Shown: positions 25,079 to 33,295 of the stretch, one piece after another
Layout: each line of letters starts with the position of its first letter
Position numbering within the stretch: the stretch's first letter is position 1
NCBI GenBank assembly: GCA_050260935.1
Contig: JBLNCU010000029.1
Coordinates: forward strand, 1 to 44,382
Length of the DNA stretch: 44,382 nt
Source: UBA8346 sp050260935
GTDB taxonomy: Bacteria; Bacillota; UBA4882; UBA8346
Direction of reading: 5' to 3'
The notes under the pieces: model-generated
Database searches by the model: none
What the model was told of the DNA's origin: nothing
The model's input: the letters and a program-made list of their open reading frames with translations, nothing else
Translations under genes and position numbers: made by a program

Positions 25079-26536
25079 TTAAACGGTATAGGTGGTAGCC
25101 GCGGTAGTGCCGCCCCTGCCCGTCCAGTTGGTATGGAAAAATTCACCCCGGGCTTTATCCACCCTTTCATAGGTGTGCGCCCCGAAGTAATCCCGTTGAG
25201 CCTGGAGCAGGTTGGCCGGCAGCCGTTCGCTACGGAATCCGTCGTAATAGCAAAGGGCGGTGGTGAAGGCCGGTACCGGAATACCGTTCATTAAAGCGGC
25301 AGCGCAGACTCTTCTCCAGCTATCCTGGCTAGCTTCAATCTTATCTTTAAAGAACGGATCCAGCAAAAGATTGGTCAATCCGGGGTTCTTATCAAAGGCT
25401 TCTTTAATCTTGCCAAGGAAGACCGAACGGATTATGCAGCCGCCGCGCCACATCAAAGCGATTCCGCCGTAATTCAAATTCCAGCCGTAAGTCTTGGCGG
25501 CGGCCCGCATTAAGGTATAGCCCTGAGCATAGGAGACGATCTTTGAAGCATAGAGAGCTTTTTTAATATCTTCGATGAAGGCTTTGCGGTCTCCCTCAAA
25601 CTTCGGTTTCGGACCGGACAATACTTTAGAAGCGGCCACCCGTTCCTCTTTGAGCGCCGAGAGGCAGCGGGCAAAGACAGCCTCTCCGATTAAAGTCAGA
25701 GGTACTCCTTCATCCAAAGCGGCAATCCCGGTCCATTTTCCAGTTCCTTTCTGGCCGGCGGTATCGAGGATCTTGTCTACCAACGGCTGGCCGTCATTAT
25801 CTTTGACCGCCAGGATATCCCGGGTAATTTCAATCAGGTAACTGTCAAGCTCGGAGGCGTTCCACTCCTTGAAAACCTGATGCATTTCCTCGGCACTCAT
25901 GCCAAGGTATTCCTTCATTAAATGATAAGCTTCACAAATTAATTGCATATCGCCGTATTCGATCCCGTTATGAACCATCTTGACGAAATGGCCGGCCCCG
26001 CCTTCGCCGACCCAATCGCAACAAGGGCTGCCGTCTTCGACCTTGGCGGCGATGGCTTGCAAAATCGGTTTGACATGAGGCCAGGCTGCCGGCGAACCGC
26101 CGGGCATCAGGCTGGGCCCTTTTAACGCCCCTTCTTCACCGCCTGAGACTCCGGTTCCGATATACATCAATCCTTTGCTTTCCACATATTCAGTCCGGCG
26201 AATGGTATCGGGAAAATGGGAATTCCCACCGTCAATAAGGATGTCGCCCGGCTCCAACAAAGGAATCAGTTGGTCAATGAGATCATCAACCGGTTTACCG
26301 GCCTTGACCATCATCATTATTTTCCGGGGTTTCTTTAAGGAAGCAATCAGTTCGCTCATGGAATGGGTACCGATAATGTTTTTCCCTTTAGCCCGCCCTT
26401 GAACAAAATTGTCCACTCTTTCGACGGTCCGGTTATAAACCGCTACCGTAAAGCCTTTACTTTCTATGTTCATTACCAGGTTTTCACCCATAACCGCTAA
26501 ACCAATCAAGCCGATATCCGCTTTGCTCAATTTCAT
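25079..26536 (-). CDS. gnd: 6-phosphogluconate dehydrogenase, decarboxylating
   Basis: A 485-residue, full-length enzyme converting 6-phospho-D-gluconate to ribulose-5-phosphate and CO2 with NADP. The dinucleotide site is IGLAVMGENL (11-20), with NRT at 35-37 as in NADP-binding forms. Substrate and catalytic motifs are SGGEEGA (131-137) and GHFVKMVHNGIEYGDM, with K186 and E193 as likely acid/base residues, plus GTGKWT and the C-terminal FHTNW. ATG 26536 follows GGAGGTT. Its presence between a sugar kinase and a LarA epimerase in a hexuronate operon is notable, since hexuronate degradation normally ends in KDPG aldolase and not in the pentose-phosphate route. Confidence 0.95.
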   Translation of the reverse strand: MKLSKADIGLIGLAVMGENLVMNIESKGFTVAVYNRTVERVDNFVQGRAKGKNIIGTHSMSELIASLKKPRKIMMMVKAGKPVDDLIDQLIPLLEPGDILIDGGNSHFPDTIRRTEYVESKGLMYIGTGVSGGEEGALKGPSLMPGGSPAAWPHVKPILQAIAAKVEDGSPCCDWVGEGGAGHFVKMVHNGIEYGDMQLICEAYHLMKEYLGMSAEEMHQVFKEWNASELDSYLIEITRDILAVKDNDGQPLVDKILDTAGQKGTGKWTGIAALDEGVPLTLIGEAVFARCLSALKEERVAASKVLSGPKPKFEGDRKAFIEDIKKALYASKIVSYAQGYTLMRAAAKTYGWNLNYGGIALMWRGGCIIRSVFLGKIKEAFDKNPGLTNLLLDPFFKDKIEASQDSWRRVCAAALMNGIPVPAFTTALCYYDGFRSERLPANLLQAQRDYFGAHTYERVDKARGEFFHTNWTGRGGTTAATTYTV

Positions 26537-26611
26537 CAAACCTCCGCTTTTGTTAATTCCATTTATAATGCTAAAACTGTTAATCCAACCGTAATCGATT
26601 AAGGCTAATCA

Positions 26612-27685
26612 TCACCGTTTTACCCGGGCGTTACCTTCCCAGATACTCCAGATTTGTTCTTCATCGGCAGGTTGAGCATAATCGGTCAAAAATGTAGTGG
26701 CCAACGCCCCGCTGGCCCAACCAAATTGAACCCATTTCTCCGGTTCCCAGCCTTTCAGGATGGCATAAAGCATGCCGCCCACAAAGCCGTCCCCGCCGCC
26801 AATGCGGTCCAGAACTGTGATTTGGCGTGGCTCTATAACATGCCATTTATCGCCTTCCAACATGATGGCGCCCCACATGTGGCTGTTGGTATTGATTACC
26901 TGGCGCAGAGTAGTTGCAAACACAGCGGCGTTGGGAAACGCTTTTTTGACCCTGGCAATCATTTCCTTGAAACTATCGATTTTAGCGGCTAAATCTTTCC
27001 CTCCGGCTTCCGGGCCTTCGATCCCCAGGCAAAGCTGGAAGTCTTCCTCATTACCGACCAAAATATCGGAAATACTGGCAATCTCAGTGAAAATATCGTG
27101 GAGCTCTTTCTCACGCCCTTTCCAAAACGAAGCGCGGTAATTAAGATCAAAGGAGATCCGGGTACCGTATTTCTTGGCGGCTTTAGCCAATTCAAGGCAG
27201 AAGGTACTGGTTTCGGGTGATAATGCGGCTATCAATCCGGACAAGTGCAGGATCTGAACGCCTTCCTTGCCAAAAATACGGTCAAGATCAAAATCTTTAA
27301 CATTGAGTGTCCGGCCAACCTCTCCGGCGCGGTCATTTTGTACCCGTGGTCCACGGGAACCATAACCGCTGTCGGCGATATTGAACTGGTGACGGTATCC
27401 CCACGGACCGCCTTGAGGAACTTCCTTGCCTTCGTAGGACATATGCCGGCTGGCTAGATTGTTCTTGATAAACTGGGCAATCGGACTGTCCTTGACAAAA
27501 GTAGTCAACACTTTAACGGGGAGCCCGAGATAGGAAGAGATACTTGCTACATTTGTCTCGGCGCTGGTAGCTTGCATTATAAAAGTATCGCTACAATGCA
27601 CCGGCTGCCCGTTAACCGGAGTAATTCGAACTCCCATACTGGTAGGCACTATTAAAGAATAAGCAAAGTCTTTTCGTAAGTCCAT
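26612..27685 (-). CDS. PfkB-family sugar (acid) kinase, KdgK-like
   Basis: A 357-residue ribokinase-fold kinase. The FDLNYRASFW stretch (179-188) is typical of 2-keto-3-deoxygluconate kinases. The anion-hole and catalytic-base motif DRIGGGDGF (293-301) gives D299 as the base. The middle segment (about 85-125) is longer than in standard KdgK, so substrate preference may differ. ATG 27685 has AGGAGG about ten bases upstream; longer openings lack this. It follows the UxuB-type reductase by 49 bases. The standard call is KDG kinase, but no KDPG aldolase or mannonate dehydratase is nearby, while 6-phosphogluconate dehydrogenase is. Gluconate phosphorylation is therefore a fair alternative. Confidence 0.8.
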   Translation of the reverse strand: MDLRKDFAYSLIVPTSMGVRITPVNGQPVHCSDTFIMQATSAETNVASISSYLGLPVKVLTTFVKDSPIAQFIKNNLASRHMSYEGKEVPQGGPWGYRHQFNIADSGYGSRGPRVQNDRAGEVGRTLNVKDFDLDRIFGKEGVQILHLSGLIAALSPETSTFCLELAKAAKKYGTRISFDLNYRASFWKGREKELHDIFTEIASISDILVGNEEDFQLCLGIEGPEAGGKDLAAKIDSFKEMIARVKKAFPNAAVFATTLRQVINTNSHMWGAIMLEGDKWHVIEPRQITVLDRIGGGDGFVGGMLYAILKGWEPEKWVQFGWASGALATTFLTDYAQPADEEQIWSIWEGNARVKR

Positions 27686-27734
27686 TATTTTTCCAAGCCT
27701 CCTTAATAAATAAAGCTCAAGAGCTGGGGCGATC

Positions 27735-28586
27735 TTATACTCCGCTATAGGCCGCAAAACCGCCGTCAACCGGGACAACAACCCCGGTAACAAAAGAGGA
27801 AGCGTCGGAGATCAGCCATAACAAAGTCCCGGTAAGATCTTCGGGATTGCCGAACCTGCCCATGGGCGTATGAGTCAGAACCTTGTTTCCCCTGGGAGTA
27901 AGTTCCCCGGTTTTTTCATCAGTCATTAAAAACCGGTTTTGTTCAGTGAGAAAGAAGCCCGGGGCAATAGCGTTTACCCGGATATTCACCGGCGCCATAT
28001 GTACTGACAACCATTGGGTGAAATTGGAAATGGCTGATTTAGCCGCTGAATAAGCAGGAACTTTGGTTAACGGCCGGAAAGCGTTCATCGAGGAAACATT
28101 GACGATTATACCCTGACCGGCTTCAGCCATCACTCTGGCAAATACCTGGGTAGGTAAAAGCGTACCCAGGAAATTGAGGTTGAAAACGAACTGTACACCG
28201 TCGGGGTCCAGATCGAAAAAGGTTTTAACCCCTTCATCCTTGGTCTTTAAATCGGCGGTAGACAATTGTTCTTTAGTAGTAGTGGCTTTGGGGTTATTCC
28301 CGCCGGCCCCGTTAATCAAGATGTCCACTTTGCCGAATTCCTTAAGCACAGCATCTTTGGCCGCTTCCAATGAAGCTTTTTCAAGCACATTGGTTTTAAC
28401 GGCAATGGCTGCTCCCCCATCGGCTTTAATTTGGGCAGCCACCTTTTTGGCCGCCTCTTCATTAAAATCAAGAATGGCGACTTTCACTTTTTCCTTGGCT
28501 AGGGCCCGGGCCATTTCGCCGCATAAAACGCCGGCTCCTCCGGTAACCACAGCTACTTTTCCTGCTACTTCAAACATGTTCCCCAT
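27735..28586 (-). CDS. uxuB: SDR-family D-mannonate oxidoreductase (fructuronate reductase, UxuB-type)
   Basis: A 283-residue short-chain dehydrogenase. The cofactor motif is TGGAGVLCG (15-23), NGAGG follows at 92-96, and the catalytic set is S165/S166, Y179 and K183 (PAYSAAKS). The internal LNFLGTLLPTQVFA stretch is like the Bacillus SDR-type UxuB (YjmF) group, which reduces D-fructuronate to D-mannonate. ATG 28586 has GGAGGCGG upstream. It is the first enzyme gene after the LacI regulator, 20 bases downstream. It would take the product of UxaE. Other 2-/5-keto sugar-acid reductase activities are possible in this family. Confidence 0.85.
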   Translation of the reverse strand: MGNMFEVAGKVAVVTGGAGVLCGEMARALAKEKVKVAILDFNEEAAKKVAAQIKADGGAAIAVKTNVLEKASLEAAKDAVLKEFGKVDILINGAGGNNPKATTTKEQLSTADLKTKDEGVKTFFDLDPDGVQFVFNLNFLGTLLPTQVFARVMAEAGQGIIVNVSSMNAFRPLTKVPAYSAAKSAISNFTQWLSVHMAPVNIRVNAIAPGFFLTEQNRFLMTDEKTGELTPRGNKVLTHTPMGRFGNPEDLTGTLLWLISDASSFVTGVVVPVDGGFAAYSGV

Positions 28587-28606
28587 AAAATTTCCGCCTC
28601 CTAAAT

Positions 28607-29608
28607 TTAGATGCTTGTTATTGCTTCAGTACTCTCTCTCTTAACCAAAACCGGGGAAAGCACTGTTTTTTTAGATACTTGTTTTCCATGAAGCACATCA
28701 TAGAGGATTTGAACCGAATTGTTGGCCATGGCTTCCTGGAGGTTATCGACAGAAGTTAACGAAGGAATGGTAATCTTGGCCAGCATTGAATTATTATAGC
28801 CAACCACAGCCACATCAGCGGGTATTTTATAGCCCTCTTTAATCAGCTCCTTCATGGCGCCGATCGCTGTAATATCCTCTCCGGTAATAACAGCCGTCAC
28901 TTTTGACCGCTCCGCGGTAATCCGGCGGATCCCTTCGATACCGCCTTCCAAGCTGCTGTCAATTTCATAAATATTATTCTCATTTAAGCCGTGGCCGCGC
29001 ATTGCTTCCCGGAAACCGCTCACCTTGGCCAGGCCGCTAAAGCTTTTTAGGCCGTTTAAATAATATATCTCCCGGCGGCCGGCGGCTACCAGATAATCGA
29101 CTACATTTTTGATCCCTTGAAAATCATCGCATAATACCGAATAGATATTATCTCCTTCTAGAAAACTATTCACCATCACAATAGGTATGCTTTCGCTGGC
29201 GGCCAGAATATGTTCATTGCCGGAGCGCTCCTTAAAAACCGAGCCGACCAAAATAATTCCGTCCACCTGCTTCTCCAGCATGACCCTGAGGTAACGTTTT
29301 TTTTCGCCCAACTCGCCGCCGGTGTTGGATAGTAAAACATTATAACCCAACCCGGTAAACCGGCGTTCAATTGTGTAAGTAACATTGGCAAAATAGAGAT
29401 CACGAATATCGGCGGCCAACACGCCGATGGTTTTCATGGAGTTAACCACCAAACCTCTAGCCACCGCGTTGGCCACAAAATTTGTCTGTTCCAACACGGT
29501 TTGAACCCGTTTCCGGGTTTCCATTCTTACCTTTTCCGGTTCATTAATAACCCTGGAGACGGTGGCGATGGAGACGCCGGCTAATTTAGCGACATCATGC
29601 ATTTTCAC
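28607..29608 (-). CDS. LacI-family transcriptional repressor of the sugar-acid operon
   Basis: A 333-residue regulator. The N-terminal helix-turn-helix and hinge are MHDVAKLAGVSIATVSRVIN, followed by a periplasmic-binding-protein-like effector domain (IGVLAADIRDLYFANV onward). GTG 29608 is five bases from GGGTGA; ATG 29602 is an alternative. Its operon has a promoter and two LacI-type operators upstream (29638-29651 and 29693-29706), so it very likely represses itself together with the five enzyme genes. The effector is probably a pathway sugar acid. Confidence 0.9.
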   Translation of the reverse strand: MKMHDVAKLAGVSIATVSRVINEPEKVRMETRKRVQTVLEQTNFVANAVARGLVVNSMKTIGVLAADIRDLYFANVTYTIERRFTGLGYNVLLSNTGGELGEKKRYLRVMLEKQVDGIILVGSVFKERSGNEHILAASESIPIVMVNSFLEGDNIYSVLCDDFQGIKNVVDYLVAAGRREIYYLNGLKSFSGLAKVSGFREAMRGHGLNENNIYEIDSSLEGGIEGIRRITAERSKVTAVITGEDITAIGAMKELIKEGYKIPADVAVVGYNNSMLAKITIPSLTSVDNLQEAMANNSVQILYDVLHGKQVSKKTVLSPVLVKRESTEAITSI

Positions 29609-29637
29609 GGAAATCACCCGTAAATAAGAATAAAACT

Positions 29638-29651
29638 GGTAATCGTTTACC
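29638..29651. promoter_or_regulatory. Second LacI-type operator (GGTAATCGTTTACC)
   Basis: A near-perfect palindrome with the TAA-n-CG-n-TTA core of LacI-family operators, 30 bases upstream of the LacI start and about 42 bases from the main operator (about four helical turns). It could allow looping or a downstream roadblock. Confidence 0.6.
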
Positions 29652-29692
29652 TTGTAATTACTGATTTTATATCCGGTTTATATATAAAATTT

Positions 29693-29706
29693 TGTAAGCG
29701 CTTACA
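29693..29706. promoter_or_regulatory. LacI/cre-type operator TGTAAGCGCTTACA
   Basis: A perfect 14-bp palindrome with the central CG of LacI-GalR operators. It also fits the Bacillus cre consensus TGNAARCGNWWWCA, so CcpA could bind as well. It begins at the predicted transcription start of the operon, seven bases after the -10 box, an ideal repression position. Confidence 0.8.
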
Positions 29707-29712
29707 TGCCCA

Positions 29713-29741
29713 ATTATAATATTTCCCGTCCAAAAATTCAA
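29713..29741 (-). promoter_or_regulatory. Sigma-A promoter of the LacI/UxuB/Gnd/UxaE operon
   Basis: On the minus strand TTGAAT (29741-29736) and TATAAT (29718-29713) are separated by 17 bases. The predicted start is near 29706, leaving a leader of about 100 bases before the LacI gene. Confidence 0.75.
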
Positions 29742-29816
29742 GGACCTTTTTATTTAAAATCTAAAATGTTGGAAGTTCCTTCGTCAGTCCTTGAGCAAGG
29801 TATTTATAAAATTTAA

Positions 29817-29836
29817 AAGAGCCCTGGAAGGCTCTT
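29817..29836 (-). terminator. Rho-independent terminator of yebC
   Basis: AAGAGCC and GGCTCTT arms with a 6-base loop lie nine bases after the yebC stop. On the minus strand TTTTAAATTTT follows. Confidence 0.75.
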
Positions 29837-29844
29837 AGTTTAAG

Positions 29845-30603
29845 CTAAGGCGTCATGGCGTCCAACTCGGAATCGGGAATGTCGAAATTCCCGTATACGT
29901 TTTGGACATCATCATTTTCTTCAAGCGCATCAACTAGTTTAAGTAATTGTTCGGCGGTATCGCCGGCCACAACCACGGTATTTTGGGGGACCATCGTTAA
30001 CTCCACCGATTTTAAAGGTAGCTTCCGGTTCTCAAAATACCGGCGAACACTTTCCAGATTACCCGGTTCCGTATAGATTTCAAAGATTTCATCCACTTTT
30101 TTAAGATCCTCGGCCCCGGCCTCCAGCGCCATTTCGAAGAGTTCCTCCTCGGATTTGCCGCAGTTCTCCTCTTCAATGGTGATCAGGCCCTTTGAAGAAA
30201 AAATCCAGGAAACACAACCGGCCTCACCGAGGTTTCCGTTGTTCCGGGAAAAAATATACCGCATTTCACTGGCTGTCCGGTTACGGTTATCGGTTAATCC
30301 TTGGACTAAAAGGGCTACTCCGCCCGGGCCGTATCCTTCGTAAAAAACCTCCTCATACTGGTTGGCCTCGTTACCCTCGCCGGACCCGCGTTTAATGGCC
30401 CGCTGAATATTGTCATTCGGCATATTGATGGATTTGGCTTTTAAAACCGCCAACCGTAACCGGAAATTATGCTCGGGATCACCGCCGCCGGCTTTAGCCG
30501 CCACGATAATTTCCCTGGTAACCTTAGTAAAGGCGTTGGCTCTCTTGGAATCGGTTACTTCTTTTTTTCGTTTAATAGTTGCCCACTTGGAATGGCCAGA
30601 CAC
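29845..30603 (-). CDS. yebC: YebC/PmpR-family regulatory protein
   Basis: A 252-residue member of a family known as DNA-binding regulators and, more recently, linked to relief of ribosome stalling. It opens with the hallmark SGHSKWATIKRKKEVTDSKR and continues with FTKVTREIIVAAKAGGGDP and YEGYGPGGVALLV. GTG 30603 is the only start at the conserved SGHSKW N-terminus, with AAGGAGGTG upstream. It has its own promoter (30637-30665) and terminator (29817-29836), so it is a single-gene unit. It is not flanked by ruvC/ruvAB as in many Gram-negative genomes. Confidence 0.95.
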   Translation of the reverse strand: MSGHSKWATIKRKKEVTDSKRANAFTKVTREIIVAAKAGGGDPEHNFRLRLAVLKAKSINMPNDNIQRAIKRGSGEGNEANQYEEVFYEGYGPGGVALLVQGLTDNRNRTASEMRYIFSRNNGNLGEAGCVSWIFSSKGLITIEEENCGKSEEELFEMALEAGAEDLKKVDEIFEIYTEPGNLESVRRYFENRKLPLKSVELTMVPQNTVVVAGDTAEQLLKLVDALEENDDVQNVYGNFDIPDSELDAMTP

Positions 30604-30636
30604 AAATCAGCACCTCCTTCCGATATACCCTTTAAA

Positions 30637-30665
30637 AGTATACCTGAAGAACGGGGAGAAATCAA
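30637..30665 (-). promoter_or_regulatory. Sigma-A promoter of yebC
   Basis: TTGATT (30665-30660) and TATACT (30642-30637) on the minus strand have a 17-base spacer and lie 34 bases before the GTG start. Confidence 0.7.
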
Positions 30666-30681
30666 GATAAGAACCGGGAAG

Positions 30682-31368
30682 TCATTTTTCCTTAAATGGA
30701 GAACGGGCAACCTTTTTCTGAAGCGCCGAAAACAGCCGGGCCAATAATCCGGCGATTAGTAAAAAAGCCAGCAAGGAAGCCATAGGCTGTTTCAAAAACA
30801 ATAAAAAATCGTACAGTCCGTGACTGGCCCAGGCCAATAAAAAACCGGTCAAGATAACGGAGACGTTTGGAGTTTGAAATTTGAACCTGGCGATGTAAAA
30901 GCCAGCCCAGCCGGTAAAAGAGGCGTGAGCCAAAGTAGTAATTACCGCCCGGAGCGCAGCTACGCCAAAACCAAAAGTACTGGCCCAGAGAAGATTTTCC
31001 AGGGAGGCGAACCCCAGTCCCAAAGTAATTCCATAAATAATGCCGTCGGCCGGTTCGTTGAGCTCCGGATTATTGCCTACCAGCCACCATAAAAAACCGG
31101 TTTTTAGTCCTTCCTCGATAAGGGAGATTACCAAAAAAGCTATCACTAAAAAAGTCGTCCAATTACCGCTACGAACCGCGGCGGTTATCTGCTGGCGCCA
31201 GAATTGTTCCAGCAGCCCGGCGGGGAGTACCAGCAGTAATCCACAGAAAAATACCTTGGCGATTAACTTTACAGGTTCCGGCTCATAGCGATCCTGACGG
31301 TAAAAATACCATAGCCATAACAGCCCTGGTCCAATGGAAGCTAGTAATAATAAGGGCAACCGAAGCAT
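30682..31368 (-). CDS. PrsW-family intramembrane metalloprotease
   Basis: A 228-residue integral membrane protein with about seven or eight hydrophobic segments. The PrsW active-site pattern is visible: EEGLK (85-89), the DGIIYGITLGLGFASLEN helix (E124), H148 in TLAHAS and H183 in ASHGLYD. In Bacillus, PrsW makes the first cut of the anti-sigma factor RsiW; in clostridia, relatives cleave other anti-sigma factors. ATG 31368 has GGAGGT upstream, while a longer frame to 31542 runs through the terminator hairpin of the next gene. No sigma/anti-sigma pair is nearby, so its target is unknown. Confidence 0.85.
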   Translation of the reverse strand: MLRLPLLLLASIGPGLLWLWYFYRQDRYEPEPVKLIAKVFFCGLLLVLPAGLLEQFWRQQITAAVRSGNWTTFLVIAFLVISLIEEGLKTGFLWWLVGNNPELNEPADGIIYGITLGLGFASLENLLWASTFGFGVAALRAVITTLAHASFTGWAGFYIARFKFQTPNVSVILTGFLLAWASHGLYDFLLFLKQPMASLLAFLLIAGLLARLFSALQKKVARSPFKEK

Positions 31369-31479
31369 AATTAACCTCCAAATCATATATAACAAGAAAC
31401 TTGGTACTATTATTCCTGCGGGCCGGAGAGTTTCATACGAAGTTTTTCTTGACATTTCATAGAAATGTAACCATAAGGG

Positions 31480-31538
31480 CTTTTTTAAAAAATTCAAAAG
31501 GCTGTTAACGTTTTTTCTTTGCCAATATGTTAACAGCC
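31480..31538 (-). terminator. Terminator-like hairpin after the acyl-CoA synthetase gene
   Basis: GGCTGTTAAC (31500-31509) and GTTAACAGCC (31529-31538) are perfect 10-bp arms with a 19-base loop. On the minus strand the stem is followed by TTTTGAATTTTTT. It lies 44 bases after the synthetase stop. Confidence 0.6.
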
Positions 31539-31582
31539 TCAATAGATAATTTACAATTTAAAATTAAGATCGGTTAAAATAC

Positions 31583-33247
31583 CTACTCCACCTGGTCTTT
31601 CTCGCGGATTTCCACCCGCCGGATTTTGCCGCTGATCGTTTTGGGAAGCTCAGTGACAAATTCGATGACCCGCGGATATTTATAGGGCGCGGTTACGTTT
31701 TTCACATGCTCCTGCAGCTCAACAATTAATTGTTCACTGGGAGCATAATTTTTAGTAAGAACCACCGAGGCTTTTACCACTTGGCCGCGAATTTCATCGG
31801 GAACCGCGGTGACCGCACATTCCAATACCGCCGGATGTTCGAGCAAGGCGCTTTCCACCTCAAAAGGCCCGATCCGGTAGCCGGAGCTTTTAATCACATC
31901 GTCGGTCCGGCCCACAAACCAGAAATAACCGTCCTCATCCCGCCAGGCCGTATCCCCGGTATGGTAAATATCTTTATTCCAGACGCTTTCAGTCCGCTCC
32001 TGATCGCGATAATAGCCGTCGAACATGCCCGCCGGAATCCTTTTATCGGTGCGGACCACGATCTCGCCAATTTCTCCGACTTCACAGGAGCGCCCTTCTT
32101 CATCATAAATATCGATAATATCGATATCATAACCGGGCGAAGGTTTGCCCATCGAGCCCGGCTTGGGTTCCAGCCAGGGGTAGGTGGCTAGGGCCACCGT
32201 AAGTTCGGTTTGGCCGTATCCTTCCCGTAATTTTAATCCGGTCATCTTAAAAAACTGGGAGTATACTTCCGGGTTGAGCGGTTCCCCGGCAACTACACAG
32301 TATTCCAGTTTGCTTAAATCATATTGGCTGAAGTCTTCTTTAATCAGATACCGGTAGATTGTAGGCGGGGCGCAGAAGGTCGTTATTCCATATTTGGAGA
32401 TCACCTTCAGTATGTCCTTTGGCACAAACCTGTCAAATTCATAAACAAAAACAACCGCCCCGGCTATCCATTGGCCGTATAACTTCCCCCACACCGACTT
32501 CGCCCAACCGGTTTCCGAAATCGTTAAGTGCAGTTTGTTCTCCTGAACGCATTGCCAAAATTTCGCGGTCAAGATATGCCCCAATGGATAAGTATAATTA
32601 TGTTGCACCATTTTAGGGTAGCCGGTGGTCCCCGAAGTAAAGTATAAAAGCATAATATCTTTGTTGGTGGTCATTTCGGAACCGGTGGGTTTGATGAATA
32701 CCTCACTGGCTTTGGCCAGCTCTTGATCAAAGTTATACCAGCCTTCCCTGGAGCCGCCCACCGCCGCTTTGATTTTTAGAGTTGGAGACTCGGCTTCAGC
32801 CGCTTCAATCTGCTCAATTATTTCATCCTCACATACCGACACAACCATTTTCACGCTGGCGGCATTGTTGCGGTAGACCAGATCCTTCTTTTTGAGCAGG
32901 TGAGTAGCGGGAATGCAGATCGCTCCTACCTTATGCAAAGCGATAATGCAGAACCAAAATTCGTAACGGCGTTTCAAGATCAGCATCACCGGATCGCCTT
33001 TTTTGATCCCAAGCGCTCTAAAGAAATTGGCCGCCTTGTCGCTGTAATATTTTATTTCTTTAAAGGTGAAACTGGCCTCGGCTCCTTTTTCATCGCACCA
33101 GACCAAGGCCTTCTTTTCTGGTTCCTTGGCTGCCCATTCATCTACGACATCGTAAGCAAAGTTAAAATTCTCCGGAACTTTGATTTGAAAATTCTTTTGA
33201 AAATCCTCATAGGAATTATAATCCAGCTTAACAAATTTCTCGATCAT
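31583..33247 (-). CDS. AMP-forming acyl-CoA synthetase (acetyl-/medium-chain type)
   Basis: A 554-residue ANL-family ligase making acyl-CoA from a carboxylic acid, ATP and CoA. Motifs in order are LLYFTSGTTGYPKMVQHNY (phosphate loop, about residues 205-225), REGYGQTELT, YHTGDTAWRDEDGYFWFVGR with KSSGYRIGPFEVE (hinge and A8), and PKTISGKIRR with catalytic K541. The pattern is nearer to medium-chain/propionyl-type synthetases than to classical Acs (about 650 residues). ATG 33247 is the conserved start. It lies 48 bases after an XRE-cupin regulator, a pair commonly seen in clostridia, so regulation by that protein is likely. Confidence 0.92.
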   Translation of the reverse strand: MIEKFVKLDYNSYEDFQKNFQIKVPENFNFAYDVVDEWAAKEPEKKALVWCDEKGAEASFTFKEIKYYSDKAANFFRALGIKKGDPVMLILKRRYEFWFCIIALHKVGAICIPATHLLKKKDLVYRNNAASVKMVVSVCEDEIIEQIEAAEAESPTLKIKAAVGGSREGWYNFDQELAKASEVFIKPTGSEMTTNKDIMLLYFTSGTTGYPKMVQHNYTYPLGHILTAKFWQCVQENKLHLTISETGWAKSVWGKLYGQWIAGAVVFVYEFDRFVPKDILKVISKYGITTFCAPPTIYRYLIKEDFSQYDLSKLEYCVVAGEPLNPEVYSQFFKMTGLKLREGYGQTELTVALATYPWLEPKPGSMGKPSPGYDIDIIDIYDEEGRSCEVGEIGEIVVRTDKRIPAGMFDGYYRDQERTESVWNKDIYHTGDTAWRDEDGYFWFVGRTDDVIKSSGYRIGPFEVESALLEHPAVLECAVTAVPDEIRGQVVKASVVLTKNYAPSEQLIVELQEHVKNVTAPYKYPRVIEFVTELPKTISGKIRRVEIREKDQVE

Positions 33248-33295
33248 TTGCCCCAGCCTTTCCTCATAAAAATTTAGAATGAATCGGTGATGATG

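Noticed and set aside
28174..28644. 156-codon open frame on the plus strand opposite the UxuB-type gene
   Set aside because: Antisense shadow of an alanine-rich gene, crossing into the LacI gene; no start signal.
31730..32191. 153-codon open frame on the plus strand opposite the acyl-CoA synthetase
   Set aside because: Antisense shadow frame; the minus-strand frame carries all catalytic motifs.
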